A stretch of DNA of 64,000 nt from CALCKU01 sp964607445 (GTDB taxonomy: Bacteria > Pseudomonadota > Alphaproteobacteria > Caulobacterales > Maricaulaceae). The stretch covers positions 1 to 64,000 of the forward strand of contig CAZSKN010000011.1 of NCBI GenBank assembly GCA_964607445.1. Reading direction: 5' to 3'. A program made the position numbers and the translations under genes. This document shows positions 16,020-25,140 of this stretch, piece by piece. The notes under the pieces were generated by a model. The model did not search any database. It saw only the letters and a list, made by a program, of their open reading frames with translations, and was not told the origin of the DNA. Each line of letters opens with the position of its first letter. Position 1 is the first letter of the stretch.

Positions 16020-17201
16020 CTATTTGTTTAAAATTTTCACACCCGGAAGAGATTTTCCTTCCATCCATTCTAAAAAGGCCCCGCCTGCTGTCGACACAAA
16101 TGTAAACCCTTCATCGGCTTGGGCATGTTTAAGCGCAGCGACGGTATCTCCCCCTCCCGCCACAGCGATCAGGCCTTGGGTTCGGGCGCGCTTGGACGTA
16201 TATTTTGCCAATTCAACAGTCGACGTATCAAAAGGTGTAAGCTCAAAAGCTCCCATAGGGCCATTCCAAATAAGAGTTTTAACGCTGTCGATTTTCTGGG
16301 CCAGAAGATCGACCGTTTGCGGACCTGCATCCAGTATCATCTCCGTCTTTTTAATCTCGTCCAGCGCACATGTACGATGGGGAGCATTGGCTTTGAAAGC
16401 TTTAGCCACGACAACATCTATGGGCAATAGAATTTCACATTTCGCTTTTTTTGCGTTTTTCATGATTTTAAGCGCCGTATCTGTCAGATCATGTTCACAA
16501 AGAGACGCCCCGACATTATAGCCCTTTGCCGCCAAGAAGGTATTGGCCATACCACCGCCAATCGCGAGCCTGTCCAATGTCTCAACCAAATTACTCAGCA
16601 AATCAATCTTGGTCGAGACTTTCGCCCCCCCGACAATACCCATGACAGGTCGTTTCGGGCGTGTCAGAGCTTGAGATAAATGATCAAGCTCTCGTTCCAT
16701 GGCTAGGCCTGCATAGGCCGGAATAAATTTCGCTATACCCGCACTTGAACAATGATCGCGATGGGCAGCTGAAAACGCATCCTGCACATATATATCCCCT
16801 AATTGCGCATAAAGCTCTGACAGGCTGTCGTCACCTTTGACTTCTCGCGGATCAAACCGTGTGTTTTCTAGCAAAATCACACCCCCGTCCGGTAAGGCGT
16901 CTATAAGCCCCGAATGAATATCTGTGGCAAAAAACACTTCGCTACCTAGCTTTTCTACCAATGCCGGTACAATAAAGCGCAATGATAAGGCCGCATCAGC
17001 CTTACCTTTCGGTCGGCCGAAATGACTCAATAAGATCGTCTTTGCGCCTGATTTTTGTAAATGGCGGATTGTCGGCAGGGCGGCATCCAGACGTGTATCA
17101 TCGGAAATTTGGCCATCCTTTTTTCTAGGGACATTAAAATCCACACGTACAATAACGCGCTTCCCTTTCAGGCGTACGCCTTTTAAACGCTTAAAATCCA
17201 T
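16020..17201 (-). CDS. pgk: Phosphoglycerate kinase
   Basis: A 393-residue monomeric kinase transferring phosphate between 1,3-bisphosphoglycerate and ADP. Signature sequence VIVRVDFNVPRKKDG lies near the N-terminus; also LLSHFGRPKGK, LLENTRFDPREVKGD, MGIVGGAKVSTKIDLL (hinge and substrate lysine), WNGPMGAFELTPFD and AVAGGGDTVAALKHA for nucleotide binding. Length is typical. It starts 1 nt after the gap stop codon, so the two are surely co-transcribed, and fba follows. Confidence 0.97.
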   Translation of the reverse strand: MDFKRLKGVRLKGKRVIVRVDFNVPRKKDGQISDDTRLDAALPTIRHLQKSGAKTILLSHFGRPKGKADAALSLRFIVPALVEKLGSEVFFATDIHSGLIDALPDGGVILLENTRFDPREVKGDDSLSELYAQLGDIYVQDAFSAAHRDHCSSAGIAKFIPAYAGLAMERELDHLSQALTRPKRPVMGIVGGAKVSTKIDLLSNLVETLDRLAIGGGMANTFLAAKGYNVGASLCEHDLTDTALKIMKNAKKAKCEILLPIDVVVAKAFKANAPHRTCALDEIKKTEMILDAGPQTVDLLAQKIDSVKTLIWNGPMGAFELTPFDTSTVELAKYTSKRARTQGLIAVAGGGDTVAALKHAQADEGFTFVSTAGGAFLEWMEGKSLPGVKILNK

Positions 17202-17202
17202 C

Positions 17203-18219
17203 TTACGAACCTTTGAGATTGAACCCCATCACACGGGCGACATCAATCATACGATTAGCAAAACCCCACTCATTATCATACCATGCAATTATTTTAATAA
17301 GATCGCCGTCAAGAACTTTGGTCAGCGGGGCTGCAAAAATTGCGGAGTGCGGATCGTGATTAAGGTCAGACGAAACCAGAGGTTCAGTCGTAAAGCGTAA
17401 GACCCCTTTCAACGCCCCTTCAGCGGCCTGCTGCACCGCCATATTTAAAGTATCAACATCTGTGGTTTTTTCGGGTTGAAACGCCAAATCAACCATAGAC
17501 ACATTCGCCGTTGGCACCCGTACGGCTGATCCGGATAATTTACCCAAAAGTTCAGGTAGTACTAAGCCGACCGCCTTGGCTGCCCCCGTCGATGTCGGGA
17601 TCATATTCAATCCCGCTGCACGGGCCCGATATAAATCCTTATGGGAATTATCCAATATTCTTTGGTCTTGGGTATATGAATGTACCGTCGTCATAAACCC
17701 GCGTTTAATCCCAACTGTTTCCATAAGCACTTTGGCGACAGGCGCCAGACAATTTGTTGTGCATGACGCACAAGATACGACGAGATCCTCCCGACCCAAA
17801 TCTTGGTGGTTAACCCCGTAAACAATGGTTTTATCTACCCCGTCACCCGGCGCTGAAATCAGAACGGCTTTCGCACCTGCATCCAGATGAGGTTGCACGC
17901 CCTGTTTGGACCGAAAAATCCCCGTACATTCCATGACCACATCAATGTTCAAATCCCCCCAACCGACTTTCGCCGGGTCGCGTTCATGTGTCATCTGCAC
18001 ACGTCCTCGACCAAAATCAATAAAATCAGGCCCTTCAACCACATCGACATGCAGCCGACCATGCACGCTGTCATATTGTAATAAATGCGCCGAGGTTGCC
18101 AAAGCCCCGGGACTATTAATCGCCACAAGCTCTATATCTTGAACATCATATTCAGATAAAGCTCGCGTCACAAGACGCCCAATACGGCCAAAACCGTTTA
18201 TACCAATTCGAATAGCCAT
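17203..18219 (-). CDS. gap: Glyceraldehyde-3-phosphate dehydrogenase, type I
   Basis: A 338-residue NAD(P)-dependent dehydrogenase. N-terminal Rossmann motif IGINGFGRIGRL, the catalytic cysteine in VVSCASCTTNCLAP, the catalytic histidine in TTVHSYTQDQ and the C-terminal WYDNEWGFANRM are all present. A serine/asparagine after the second beta strand (AINSPG) instead of Asp would suit NADP as well as NAD; this is only a hint. It is the first gene of the gap-pgk-fba operon. No tkt gene precedes it, unlike in many relatives. Confidence 0.97.
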   Translation of the reverse strand: MAIRIGINGFGRIGRLVTRALSEYDVQDIELVAINSPGALATSAHLLQYDSVHGRLHVDVVEGPDFIDFGRGRVQMTHERDPAKVGWGDLNIDVVMECTGIFRSKQGVQPHLDAGAKAVLISAPGDGVDKTIVYGVNHQDLGREDLVVSCASCTTNCLAPVAKVLMETVGIKRGFMTTVHSYTQDQRILDNSHKDLYRARAAGLNMIPTSTGAAKAVGLVLPELLGKLSGSAVRVPTANVSMVDLAFQPEKTTDVDTLNMAVQQAAEGALKGVLRFTTEPLVSSDLNHDPHSAIFAAPLTKVLDGDLIKIIAWYDNEWGFANRMIDVARVMGFNLKGS

Positions 18220-18382
18220 GAAAAACTCCGCGCTATGCCCTAAATCTAACCCAAGGCGCTCACGCTATGAATACTACACGACAAACTGTCAATAAACTCT
18301 CAATAAGATATAGCTTGGCCTGCGGTTAATTTTGGGTCATTCTGTCTCACATCATGAAGATTCGGGGTTTAAAAGGAAAAAT

Positions 18383-18685
18383 ATGACTGAGAATGCGGAT
18401 ATTCGCCTGGCCGCAGACCGGCTGCAATCTGCATTGCATTCGCTTGAAGCTACGCTGACGCCTTTGCTCAAGGAGGTTGACCGATTAAAAGCCGTGGCGC
18501 AAGAAGCCGAAAGCTTTAAGGCCGACCGTACCAGCCTTGCCAAACAGTTAGACGACGCAAAAGCCCGCGAGGATGAATTTAGTGCGCGTGAAGCCGAGTT
18601 CTCAAATTTAGCCGAAGAAACCATGTCAGAGCTTGACCGTGTTATCCGGCAAGTCAAAGATGTCCTAGGACATGAAGGCGGATAA
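18383..18685 (+). CDS. DUF4164-like coiled-coil protein preceding zapA
   Basis: A 100-residue acidic coiled-coil protein with heptads from about residue 8 to the end (LAADRLQSALHSLEATL..., EETMSELDRVIRQVKDVLG). It fits the DUF4164 group commonly found directly before zapA in alphaproteobacteria, and is probably a partner in division-ring assembly, by analogy with ZapB-like proteins; that role is inference. Start at 18383 follows AAAAGGAAAA. Its stop is 1 nt from the zapA ATG. Confidence 0.75.
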   Translation: MTENADIRLAADRLQSALHSLEATLTPLLKEVDRLKAVAQEAESFKADRTSLAKQLDDAKAREDEFSAREAEFSNLAEETMSELDRVIRQVKDVLGHEGG

Positions 18686-18686
18686 C

Positions 18687-19052
18687 ATGGCAAAAGTCAG
18701 CATAAATATTAATGGTCGAAAATATGCCTTAGGCTGTGATGATGGCGAAGAAGAGCGATTACTGCGTCTCGGTCAGAAATTAGATGACCGCATTACCATG
18801 CTGGCTAACCAATTTGGACAGATCGGGGACTTACGCTTACTTGTCATGGCGGGAATTACCCTTACCGATGAGTTAGAGGAACTCAACGAAAACAGCCAAG
18901 AGCAAGCCGAAAAACTCTCTGAAAAAATCCGTAAAGATAGCGAGGCCGCGCTGATCACCGCTCAACACAATGAGTTACGCGCATCCGATAGCCTCATTGA
19001 CGCGGCCCAACGCATTGAAAAACTCGCTGAAAAACTCTCTCGTAATCGCTAG
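18687..19052 (+). CDS. zapA: Cell division protein ZapA
   Basis: A 121-residue FtsZ-ring associated protein. The N-terminal beta domain VSININGRKYALGCDDGEEERLL and the following helix LRLGQKLDDRITMLANQF match ZapA, and LRLLVMAGITLTDELEELN begins the long dimerisation coiled coil. Bacterial ZapA cross-links FtsZ filaments at mid-cell. I start at 18687 (MAKVSI); five more in-frame codons upstream overlap the previous gene. It is co-transcribed with the DUF4164-like gene. Confidence 0.93.
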   Translation: MAKVSININGRKYALGCDDGEEERLLRLGQKLDDRITMLANQFGQIGDLRLLVMAGITLTDELEELNENSQEQAEKLSEKIRKDSEAALITAQHNELRASDSLIDAAQRIEKLAEKLSRNR

Positions 19053-19104
19053 AGCCCTGTCGCCCTAACAGAGACGTGTCCACCCCCTGACATTTGCATC
19101 CAGA

Positions 19105-19135
19105 CAAAATAAAACCGCTATAAAGTCTATAGCGG
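19105..19135 (-). terminator. Rho-independent terminator of the HU gene
   Basis: On the minus strand, a perfect 8-bp stem CCGCTATA/TATAGCGG (19135-19128 and 19122-19115) with a 5-nt loop is followed directly by TTTTATTTT (19114-19106). It lies about 45 bp downstream of the HU stop codon. On the plus strand there is no U tract, so it should not stop zapA transcripts efficiently. Confidence 0.88.
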
Positions 19136-19180
19136 CCTAAACCCCGATTATCGAAAACCATTAGTTTATAAATGTAAGGC

Positions 19181-19447
19181 TTATAGGTCTTTTAGACCTG
19201 CCGACGGCTTGAACTGACACGCCGTTTTAGCTTTGCTCATCATCATTTTTCCTGTCGCCGGATTGCGCATTTCACGCGAAGGACGATGCTTGGCAATAAA
19301 TTGCCCAAAGCCCGGTAAAGCCACGCCATTACCTTGCTTTAATTCTGTTGTGATGGTTTCGCAAAAAGCATTTACAAATTCGCCAGCTTGCGATTGTGAT
19401 GTACCACAACTATCAGCCAAGGCGGTCACGAGTTCCTTTTTATTCAT
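19181..19447 (-). CDS. HU-family histone-like DNA-binding protein
   Basis: An 88-residue dimeric nucleoid protein. The N-terminal helices (MNKKELVTALADSCGTSQSQAGEFV), the GNGVALPGFGQF saddle start, the arm NPATGKMMMSKAKTACQFKPSAGLKDL and the length are those of HU/IHF beta-like proteins. The Pro that intercalates into DNA is in RNPATG. It contains two cysteines near the N-terminus, which is less usual for HU. Three GTTAAC sequences lie 45-86 bp upstream; two of them form a CtrA box. A strong terminator follows. Confidence 0.92.
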   Translation of the reverse strand: MNKKELVTALADSCGTSQSQAGEFVNAFCETITTELKQGNGVALPGFGQFIAKHRPSREMRNPATGKMMMSKAKTACQFKPSAGLKDL

Positions 19448-19516
19448 CTTGGTCTCCTTAATAAGTGCCGACCCATTCCGATAATGAAGTCGTTAACAAT
19501 ATCCTACCCAAGAAGG

Positions 19517-19532
19517 TTAACAGCCCGTTAAC
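19517..19532 (-). promoter_or_regulatory. Predicted CtrA binding site upstream of the HU gene
   Basis: TTAACAGCCCGTTAAC is a perfect TTAA-N7-TTAAC, reading as a CtrA box on both strands. It is 70-85 bp upstream of the HU start codon. Another GTTAAC half-site lies at 19492-19497. The region could also serve the divergent oxidoreductase gene, whose start is about 200 bp away. Confidence 0.5.
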
Positions 19533-19730
19533 AATGTCGGTTTTATGGGGGTTTTCCGCCCTGAAACCCGCATTTAACCGCTTCAATCGATAAAAAAATT
19601 AATTCATATTGCCCAAAAACAGCACAATTCTCGCGCCAAGGCCGCACTCACGCACAGTTAATATTAAGCGCATTGTCGCAATATCTCTACAGGGCTTGCA
19701 TTTTAAGTCCAAATACAGGCTTATGCCGCT

Positions 19731-20639
19731 ATGTCTAAACGCGTAAATATCGGAATCATTGGCGCAGGTGTTTTTGGCGGCTATCACGCACAAAAAATCA
19801 TAGCCCACCCTCAGGCCCAATTGATAGGTATTTATGATTCTGATTATAAACGGGCCGTCAAACTCGCGACGACGCAGAACACGCGGGCCTTTAAAAAATG
19901 GGACGATATTCTCAACGCTGTTGAGGCCCTGATTATTGCCAGCCCTGCCACGGCCCACGGCGCAGATGGTCTTAGGGCTTTAAACGCCGGTAAACATGTC
20001 TTGATTGAAAAGCCCCTCGCAGCCGATATCCACGCAGCTGAGAACATTATCGCCCGAGGACAGACATCCAATTTACGCCTGCAAGTCGGGCACCAAGAAC
20101 GTTATATTTTAAAAGCCATAGGTCTGGACAAAATAACGGAAAAACCCGTCCGTATCGAAACTCAGCGCTTTGCACCGTTCTCCCCGCGCGGGACTGACGT
20201 CTCCGTCACGCTTGATCTCATGATCCATGATCTTGATCTGGTGCTATGGTTACTAAAAGCGTCCCCCTTGAATATTAAAGGCTATACGCAAATCTGCCAG
20301 TCAGAGACACCGGATGCCAGTCTTGCCCATTTACAATTTGATACGACCTCTGTCCGACTGGAAACCAGCCGTATAGAGCCATCCAGCCGGCGAATTTTCA
20401 ATCTTAAATATGCTCAGGGTGAGGTTTTGATAGATTTTAATGCAAAGAGCTGCATCCATACAACACCCTTTGACCTGAACACGGAGTTTTTCCAAGATAG
20501 TCGGGCCAAAGACGCCCTTGGCGCCGCGGATAATGATTTCATTTTCGCGGTCTTAAATGGGACAGATGTCCCCATTACAGGAGAGGATGGCTTGGCCGCA
20601 CTCGAAATTGCACTCGCCATTGACAACGGATATGCGTAA
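19731..20639 (+). CDS. Gfo/Idh/MocA family oxidoreductase
   Basis: A 302-residue NAD(P)-dependent dehydrogenase of the sugar-dehydrogenase-like family. The Rossmann fold GIIGAGVFGGYHAQKI is at the N-terminus, and the family lysine lies in HVLIEKPLA (about residue 93). The second domain contains GHQERY and the HDLDLVLWLL helix. Substrate is not predictable; homologues oxidise sugars, inositols or nucleotide sugars. It overlaps the next gene by 8 bp, so the two are translationally coupled although their functions appear unrelated. Confidence 0.88.
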   Translation: MSKRVNIGIIGAGVFGGYHAQKIIAHPQAQLIGIYDSDYKRAVKLATTQNTRAFKKWDDILNAVEALIIASPATAHGADGLRALNAGKHVLIEKPLAADIHAAENIIARGQTSNLRLQVGHQERYILKAIGLDKITEKPVRIETQRFAPFSPRGTDVSVTLDLMIHDLDLVLWLLKASPLNIKGYTQICQSETPDASLAHLQFDTTSVRLETSRIEPSSRRIFNLKYAQGEVLIDFNAKSCIHTTPFDLNTEFFQDSRAKDALGAADNDFIFAVLNGTDVPITGEDGLAALEIALAIDNGYA

Positions 20640-21840
20640 ATTAGGCCTCTTAACAATATTTGTCATAACTATTATGTGTATTCTCACGGCACTTAATTGG
20701 ACAAAGCTCAAGCGTCTACATACGATCAATACATTATTTGACGCCGATAAAATCGTTCACAACTTTTCCAATATGGACATGGCTTTTTTAAGCCAGTCCC
20801 TCCCCGCCGCTACGCCCAAGCATATATGGCCAACAGAGTTGAGCGCCCTGCCCGAGTCTATTCGCATTTATGACCAACAAACAAAGCTTGAGACCTTCAT
20901 TGCCGAGACAGACACCACGGCTCTACTGGTGATCAAAGACGGGCATATTTTGTCTGAGACCTATTATAAAGGCACCGATAAAGAAGATTTACGGATAAGC
21001 TGGTCAGTGGCCAAATCTTTCATGTCAATCCTGTTTGGGGTCGCGATTGAGAACGGCGACATAGCGTCCCTTCAAGACTCTGTGGATAGCTATGTTCCAG
21101 CCCTAAAAACCAGCGCCTATGCCGGCATCCCTATCCGGCATGTATTAAACATGTCGAGCGGGATTACATTTAACGAGGATTATCTCGATCCTAAAAGTGA
21201 TATTAACAAAATGGGTCGCGTTCTGGGCTTGGGGTCGTCCATGGACAAGTTCACCCAAAACCTCACGGCCCGGGACCGGGCGTCTGGCACAGCGCGGCAA
21301 TATATATCTATCGATACCCATGTGCTGGCTATGGTTTTACGCGCGGCCACAGGGAAATCCCTCCACCAGCTTTTCAAGGATACATATAGCGCCCATCTCG
21401 GATTTGGTAAAACGCCGTATTATCTAACGGATGGCAAAAATGTCGCCTTTGCTTTGGGCGGCTTAAACCTTCGGACCCGTGACTATGCTTTATTTGGACA
21501 AATGATCCTGCAAAAAGGAATGTGGCGCGGCGAACAAATCGTACCTGAAAACTGGATTATAGACGCGACAAAGGATAGCGCCCCACAGCCCGACATTGAC
21601 GACTCCGGACTGGGGTATGGGTATCAATGGTGGGTACCTTACGACAGTGCCGCGCAGGGCGGTGATTTTTTAGCCAGCGGCATCTATGGACAATTTATAT
21701 ATATTAATCCTGCAGCAAATATGGTGATTGCCAAAAATTCGGCCCATAGGCAATTTCTGCAAAACGGACAAAGCGGCCAGAGTTACAAACTCGAAACGAT
21801 TGAAATGTTTCGCGCCCTTACACGTCATTACACACCGTAA
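20632..21840 (+). CDS. Beta-lactamase-fold serine hydrolase, membrane-anchored or exported
   Basis: A 402-residue member of the class C beta-lactamase / EstB-like serine hydrolase group. The nucleophile motif SxxK is in WSVAKSFMS, with YISIDTHVLAM and GGLNLRTRDYALFGQMI further on, and YGYQWWVP near the C-terminus, as in 6-aminohexanoate hydrolase-like proteins. An N-terminal hydrophobic helix (LGLLTIFVITIMCILTAL) makes it an exported or inner-membrane-anchored enzyme. I begin at 20632, inside the end of the oxidoreductase gene; longer starts overlap that gene by 80 bp. Whether it acts on peptides, esters or amides is open. Confidence 0.87.
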   Translation: MRKLGLLTIFVITIMCILTALNWTKLKRLHTINTLFDADKIVHNFSNMDMAFLSQSLPAATPKHIWPTELSALPESIRIYDQQTKLETFIAETDTTALLVIKDGHILSETYYKGTDKEDLRISWSVAKSFMSILFGVAIENGDIASLQDSVDSYVPALKTSAYAGIPIRHVLNMSSGITFNEDYLDPKSDINKMGRVLGLGSSMDKFTQNLTARDRASGTARQYISIDTHVLAMVLRAATGKSLHQLFKDTYSAHLGFGKTPYYLTDGKNVAFALGGLNLRTRDYALFGQMILQKGMWRGEQIVPENWIIDATKDSAPQPDIDDSGLGYGYQWWVPYDSAAQGGDFLASGIYGQFIYINPAANMVIAKNSAHRQFLQNGQSGQSYKLETIEMFRALTRHYTP

Positions 21841-21885
21841 CCCTGATAAGAATTTACATATCGGCCCTAGCTAGGTCCCTAGTGG

Positions 21886-22728
21886 TTAATGATCATAGCC
21901 TGGGTTTATGCGCGCTAACTTCCGCATAAGGCCTGGCCAAATCAGATTATCCCCCATACCCGGCACAAAGGCGGCCTCGCCTTGTTGATATACCTTATGT
22001 CCCATATCTTCAGGTTCTTCGTGCAGTTGATTTTCATCGCCGACAGATTGCGCTAATATTTGTGCCTTACAAGCATTCTCGAGGAAATACATACGCAAAA
22101 ACGCCGTGCCGCAGGTTTTACCCAACGTCAACGTGCCGTGGTTGCGCAACATTAATAGGCTTTTATCGCCAAGGTCCTTCACAATACGTTCGCGCTCGTC
22201 CAGTTCAAACGCAATACCTTCATAATCATGATAAGCCAGATCATCCTGGACTTGCATGGCCATTTGCGTATAGCGGCGCAGCCCTTTTTTCTGAACGGAG
22301 ACAGCCATGCCATAAGGCGTATGCACATGAATTACGCAGCCCGCATCTTTACGCGCCAGATGGACAGCCGAGTGGATTGTAAATCCGGCGGGGTTAATGA
22401 AATAGGGCGTGTCTTGGCAAATATTGCCATGTGTATCGATTTTGATCAAAGCCGAAGCGGTCATTTCATCAAACATCACCCCATAAGGATTGATTAAAAA
22501 CCGATGTTCCATCTCGCCATTTTCATTGGGTTCATCCGGCAAGCATGCCGAAATATGCGTAAATACCAAATCTGTCCAACCATGCATTGCACATAACCGA
22601 TAGGTGGCTGCCAATTGCTTGCGTAAATGCCACTCTACATCTGAAACCTTGCCCTCAAGACGAGGTACGGACGTGGGGTCAGGAATATGAAATCCCGCAT
22701 CAACTGTCATGGTACTATGTTCCGTCAT
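21886..22728 (-). CDS. Class II aldolase/adducin family protein
   Basis: A 280-residue zinc-type aldolase-fold protein (AraD/FucA/adducin head). Metal ligands are in VIHVHTPYGMAV (two His) and in LMLRNHGTLTLG. THISACLPDEP near residue 60 is the phosphate-loop equivalent. In many bacteria, proteins of this exact length class have no proven activity, so 'aldolase' is a family name only. I start at 22728, because GGAGAG precedes that ATG at a good distance; the frame continues open for 45 codons upstream and would collide with galM. It is divergent from galM. Confidence 0.85.
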   Translation of the reverse strand: MTEHSTMTVDAGFHIPDPTSVPRLEGKVSDVEWHLRKQLAATYRLCAMHGWTDLVFTHISACLPDEPNENGEMEHRFLINPYGVMFDEMTASALIKIDTHGNICQDTPYFINPAGFTIHSAVHLARKDAGCVIHVHTPYGMAVSVQKKGLRRYTQMAMQVQDDLAYHDYEGIAFELDERERIVKDLGDKSLLMLRNHGTLTLGKTCGTAFLRMYFLENACKAQILAQSVGDENQLHEEPEDMGHKVYQQGEAAFVPGMGDNLIWPGLMRKLARINPGYDH

Positions 22729-22818
22729 AAGGCTCTCCAATGTTTGTGCCATTATGCGAGCTTGTCTTAATTCTGGCAAGGTCTTGTCAGGTAAAATTTT
22801 GCCACTTAAGAGCTGTCT

Positions 22819-23832
22819 ATGTCGATTACCCGCGCGCATTTTGGAACCTTGCCCAATGGACAAGAAATCGACGCCTATACTCTACGCTCTAGCACCGGCC
22901 TGCGGGCGCGTTTCATAAATTACGGGGCCCGCTTACAATCTCTCATCCTGCCTGATGGACATGATTGTGTTTTAGGGTTTGAGACCTTAAACGCCTATCG
23001 GGAACCCCACCCCTATTTCGGGGCGATGATAGGACGGTATGCCAATCGTATTAAGGCCGCGCGTTTCACGATAGAGGGTCAAACATTTCATGTCAGCCCG
23101 CATGAAGGCCCACATGGATTACACGGTGGTCCACAAGGGTTTGACCGGATGATATGGACCGGCGCACTAACCCCAGACCGTTTGACATTATCACATACAA
23201 GCCCGGATCAACATCAGGGCTATCCCGGCGCGCTTAAAACTGTCCTAACCCTAATGATAGACAAAAATAGCTTGATATTGCATATGCGCGCGACAACCAC
23301 GGCGCCAACACCTGTTAACCTGACCCATCACAGCTATTTCAATCTTGGTCAGGCTCGGACAATTAACACCCATGAGCTTCGTATAAATGCGCCCTATATA
23401 ACCGAGAACACAGCGGAAAAATTACCCACAGGACAAATCATAGCCACAGCAAAATCAACCCTAGACTTTCAAACGGAAAAAAAACTGTTAGGGCAGGCTA
23501 TTGATGATAATTTTGTCATGGCGAAACCTCCATCCCCAAGCGCCAAAACCCCACCTCAGCTTAAAGAAATGGCGGTCTTGCGCAACATATCTGAAAATGG
23601 TCGTAACCGCAGCCTGTCAATATATAGTACCCTGCCCAGTTTACAGGTCTATACTGGAGACCATATAGGCCGTCATATAGGAAAAAACGGGCGTATTTAT
23701 ACCGCGCGAGCCGGCATAGCTTTAGAACCTCAATATTACCCCGATAGTCCAAATCACCCGCAGTTTCCAAATACGGTTCTACGCCCCGATGAGATTTACG
23801 ACGAAACCATCATCTATACTTTTGCATATTAA
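22819..23832 (+). CDS. galM: Aldose 1-epimerase (mutarotase)
   Basis: A 337-residue galactose-mutarotase-family enzyme interconverting alpha and beta anomers of aldoses. The family's conserved residues appear in RFINYGARLQSL, MIGRYANRIKAARF, the catalytic histidine in NLTHHSYFNLG and the GIALEPQYYPDSPNH segment with the catalytic glutamate. Length is normal. It is separated by 90 bp from the divergent aldolase-like gene, a possible carbohydrate pair, and ends 3 bp before the HlyD gene stop (convergent). Confidence 0.93.
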   Translation: MSITRAHFGTLPNGQEIDAYTLRSSTGLRARFINYGARLQSLILPDGHDCVLGFETLNAYREPHPYFGAMIGRYANRIKAARFTIEGQTFHVSPHEGPHGLHGGPQGFDRMIWTGALTPDRLTLSHTSPDQHQGYPGALKTVLTLMIDKNSLILHMRATTTAPTPVNLTHHSYFNLGQARTINTHELRINAPYITENTAEKLPTGQIIATAKSTLDFQTEKKLLGQAIDDNFVMAKPPSPSAKTPPQLKEMAVLRNISENGRNRSLSIYSTLPSLQVYTGDHIGRHIGKNGRIYTARAGIALEPQYYPDSPNHPQFPNTVLRPDEIYDETIIYTFAY

Positions 23833-23835
23833 ACC

Positions 23836-25140
23836 CTATTCTTCGCGACCCGCGCGACGCATCGCATCTGTAACGGGCTTTAACAGGTAACTCATGACAG
23901 AGCGCGACCGCGTCTGCATAAAGGCTTCCGCCGGCATACCCGGAATAAGCGTTACAGATCCCAAACGTTCAAGTTCATCTGTAGACACTTGCACTTTTAC
24001 GGAAAAATATGGAAAGCCTGTTACGGGGTCAATCAATCTGTCGGCAGACATATTTAAAACCTCACCGTTCACTTCCGGCGTTGTGCGTTGATTAAAGGCC
24101 GAAAAGCGCACCGTAGTCGGTTGTCCCGGATAAATTTGGTCAATATCTTGGGGTTGCACCTGACTATCTATAATCAAACGATCATCTTTGGGGATAATCT
24201 GCATAATCTCTTGTCCCGGCGCAATGACACCGCCAATGGTCGTGACCGCAATATCATGCACAAGTCCGGTGGTCGGCGCACGCAAGGTAATCCGTTGACG
24301 TTGGTCTGAAGCAGAAATCAATTGTTCTCTTTGATCAGATAGCAAGGTCTGTGCTTCGCGCATTTCCGTCAAAATAGCTTCTTGGCGTTGGCGACGTAAT
24401 TGCAAAATCTGCACATCTATCTCGCTAATCGAATTGCGAATACGGGCTATTTCTGCACGACGATTCGCACTGTCACCCTCTAATTGCGCCTGTTCACGTT
24501 GCGCTGCATTATAACGCGCGCGTGTCACAACCCCTTTGTCAACACCAATGCGGAGATCTTCTAATTCTCCGGCGATTAAATTAATCTGACGCCCGTTCGC
24601 CTCAATCAATGATTCTAATCCGCCAATCTGATCTTTCGATTGGGCAATACGTTTGCGAAGCTGATTGACCTCGCCCCATGCCGCGATACGGCGGGCTTCA
24701 AATAATTTTGTCTGCCCAATTTTGGCAAGTTCAAGCGCTGGAATATCTTCAGAGGTCTCTAACGCTTTTGGCCAGACGATTTCACGAAGGTTGTCCCGTT
24801 CGGCTTCAAGTCGGGCCACCCGCGCCAAAGCTTCATCAAACCGCGTTTTGACCATCGTCCGGTTCGCTTCTAAAATCGTCGGATCCAAGGTCATCAAAAC
24901 ATCCCCGGCTTGTACCATTTGACCCTCGGACACTGGAATATGTCCGACAATACCACCATCAATATGCTGAATGATTTTAGGCTTGCCTTCGACAATCACA
25001 GTCCCCGGTGCAATAACCGCGCCGTTGAGTTGAAAAAAGGTCGCCCAGCCGCCCATGCCCAGAACCAGAAAGGCAAGAGATATCATCCCCATTTTCAAAT
25101 ATCGGTCATAAGAAGGATTCGGGGGTGTGGTTTCCGTCAT
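23836..25140 (-). CDS. Type I secretion membrane fusion protein, HlyD family (PrtE/AprE type)
   Basis: A 434-residue periplasmic adaptor. One N-terminal membrane helix (about 15-40) is followed by the first lipoyl half (VIVEGKPKIIQHIDGGIVG), a long coiled-coil hairpin (about 95-290) and the beta-barrel/second lipoyl half (TTGLVHDIAVTTIGGVIAPG). It links the inner-membrane ABC transporter to a TolC-like channel. The ATG overlaps the ABC gene stop by 4 bp. No TolC-like gene and no RTX-type substrate are nearby, so they must be elsewhere. Confidence 0.93.
   Translation of the reverse strand: MTETTPPNPSYDRYLKMGMISLAFLVLGMGGWATFFQLNGAVIAPGTVIVEGKPKIIQHIDGGIVGHIPVSEGQMVQAGDVLMTLDPTILEANRTMVKTRFDEALARVARLEAERDNLREIVWPKALETSEDIPALELAKIGQTKLFEARRIAAWGEVNQLRKRIAQSKDQIGGLESLIEANGRQINLIAGELEDLRIGVDKGVVTRARYNAAQREQAQLEGDSANRRAEIARIRNSISEIDVQILQLRRQRQEAILTEMREAQTLLSDQREQLISASDQRQRITLRAPTTGLVHDIAVTTIGGVIAPGQEIMQIIPKDDRLIIDSQVQPQDIDQIYPGQPTTVRFSAFNQRTTPEVNGEVLNMSADRLIDPVTGFPYFSVKVQVSTDELERLGSVTLIPGMPAEAFMQTRSRSVMSYLLKPVTDAMRRAGREE

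Noticed and set aside
19053..19180. 6S RNA downstream of zapA
   Set aside because: The interval is only 128 bp, ends in the HU terminator and shows no long imperfect hairpin with a central bubble.
19599..19958. 119-residue minus-strand reading frame
   Set aside because: It lies opposite the start of the Gfo/Idh/MocA gene and shows no family feature; it is an antisense shadow.
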